Assembly: GCA_964450345.1 (NCBI GenBank)
Contig: CAYVEL010000005.1
Span: 1 to 47,940, forward strand
Source: JAPLZH01 sp964450345
GTDB taxonomy: Bacteria; Patescibacteriota; Minisyncoccia; Phycocordibacterales; PALSA-1337
Length of the DNA: 47,940 bases
Direction of reading: 5' to 3'
Positions 47,701 to 47,940 of the stretch are shown here, in pieces. The number at the start of each line of letters is the position of its first letter. Positions within the stretch are counted from its first letter, which is position 1. Position numbers and translations under genes: made by a program. The notes beneath the pieces are model-generated. The model was given only the letters and a program-made list of their open reading frames with translations. It was not told where the DNA came from and ran no database searches.

Positions 47701-47940
47701 TGAACGAAAATCCATTTAAAGATTTAAGACTATCTGAACACGGTTCAGAAGAATCTAAAACAGAGGAGAATAACAGACGAAAAGAAAATTTATTAAGACT
47801 CGGTTTTTCTGAGGAGTTTGTCTTAAAAATGTCCGAAGGTGATGAATTAAAAAGAGAACATTATGCCGAAAAGAAAATTGAAGATCTGAAATCTCTCGGC
47901 TTTACCGATCCAGTAAAACTGATTGAAAAGAATCCACAAA
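47701..47940 (+). CDS. mTERF-like repeat protein, N-terminal part (runs off the window)
   Basis: 80 codons are open to the right edge. A charged N-terminus (MNENPFKDLRLSEHGSEESK) is followed by two helical repeats: ENLLRLGFSEEFVLKMSEG and then KIEDLKSLGFTDPVKLIEKNP. The LGF-x-D/E-x-V-x-K/L pattern with a following Pro resembles mTERF-type helical repeats that are found in Patescibacteria proteins of unknown role. A TACAAT at 47688-47693 lies 7 nt before the ATG, again a leaderless arrangement. Confidence 0.6.

Noticed and set aside
1..47940. CRISPR arrays, insertion sequences and phage genes
   Set aside because: No regularly spaced direct repeats of 24-37 bp, no transposase, integrase or structural phage genes were seen. 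The cassettes are therefore not explained by a recognisable mobile element.

Overview
The window looks like a chromosomal segment of a Patescibacteria (Candidate Phyla Radiation) bacterium, most like the Parcubacteria/Nomurabacteria group. This is judged from style and not from a marker tree: about one-third G+C, tightly packed short operons, a truncated-form ValRS, FtsA/FtsZ and MurJ, many small membrane proteins of unknown function, several cell-surface proteins, and almost no biosynthetic metabolism. Most genes have no Shine-Dalgarno sequence. Instead an (often extended) -10 box lies about 6 nt before the start codon, which implies leaderless mRNAs.

Layout. 1-0.9 kb: 3' end of a B12-type ribonucleotide reductase, a long inverted repeat carrying a promoter, and RNase P RNA. 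0.97-6.9 kb: O-antigen-ligase-like/TPR membrane protein, MurJ, LepA. 6.9-8.8 kb: small membrane proteins, an FtsB-like protein, a glutaredoxin, tRNA-Arg and tRNA-Phe. 8.9-12.3 kb (minus): Hsp20, PrsW-like protease, ValRS. 12.3-14.6 kb: a G+C-rich secreted orphan and a peptidoglycan-binding protein. 14.6-20.4 kb: TsaD, a tRNA-Val operon, VTT membrane protein, Pif1-like helicase, SRPBCC and HIT proteins, tRNA-Ser. 20.5-23.3 kb: tRNA-Glu, orphan DNA methyltransferase, DUF1801 protein, a second orphan cassette, and two 5'-truncated genes meeting head to head. 23.4-34.6 kb: a surface-protein and glycosylation region with secreted Ser/Thr/Pro-rich proteins, a PMT-type O-mannosyltransferase, PIG-V-like and GT39-like transferases, a polyprenyl-phosphate sugar synthase, and TrxB. 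34.8-40 kb: ABC exporter and the rpsU-ybeY-ftsA-ftsZ cluster. 40-47.9 kb: UvrD/PD-(D/E)XK helicase-nuclease, a fourth orphan cassette, DsbA-like protein, an exonuclease-membrane protein-HisS operon, TruB, and the start of an mTERF-like protein.

The genes group into a few jobs: cell division and envelope (MurJ, FtsA, FtsZ, FtsB-like, peptidoglycan-binding proteins), extracellular protein decoration and folding (PMT, GtrB-like, GT-C enzymes, DsbA), thiol redox feeding ribonucleotide reduction (TrxB, glutaredoxin), translation and tRNA modification, and DNA repair.

The least explained material is a set of four dispersed single-gene cassettes (12.34-13.66, 21.81-22.43, 30.72-31.34, 43.12-43.71 kb). 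Each has its own promoter, a 5' leader, one gene of unrecognised family with base composition unlike its neighbours, and its own strong terminator. Two of them begin with a tiny leaderless reading frame. Also notable are the promoter-bearing inverted repeat before rnpB, purine-rich-loop hairpins following three of the five tRNA genes, and the rearrangement junction at 22.95 kb.
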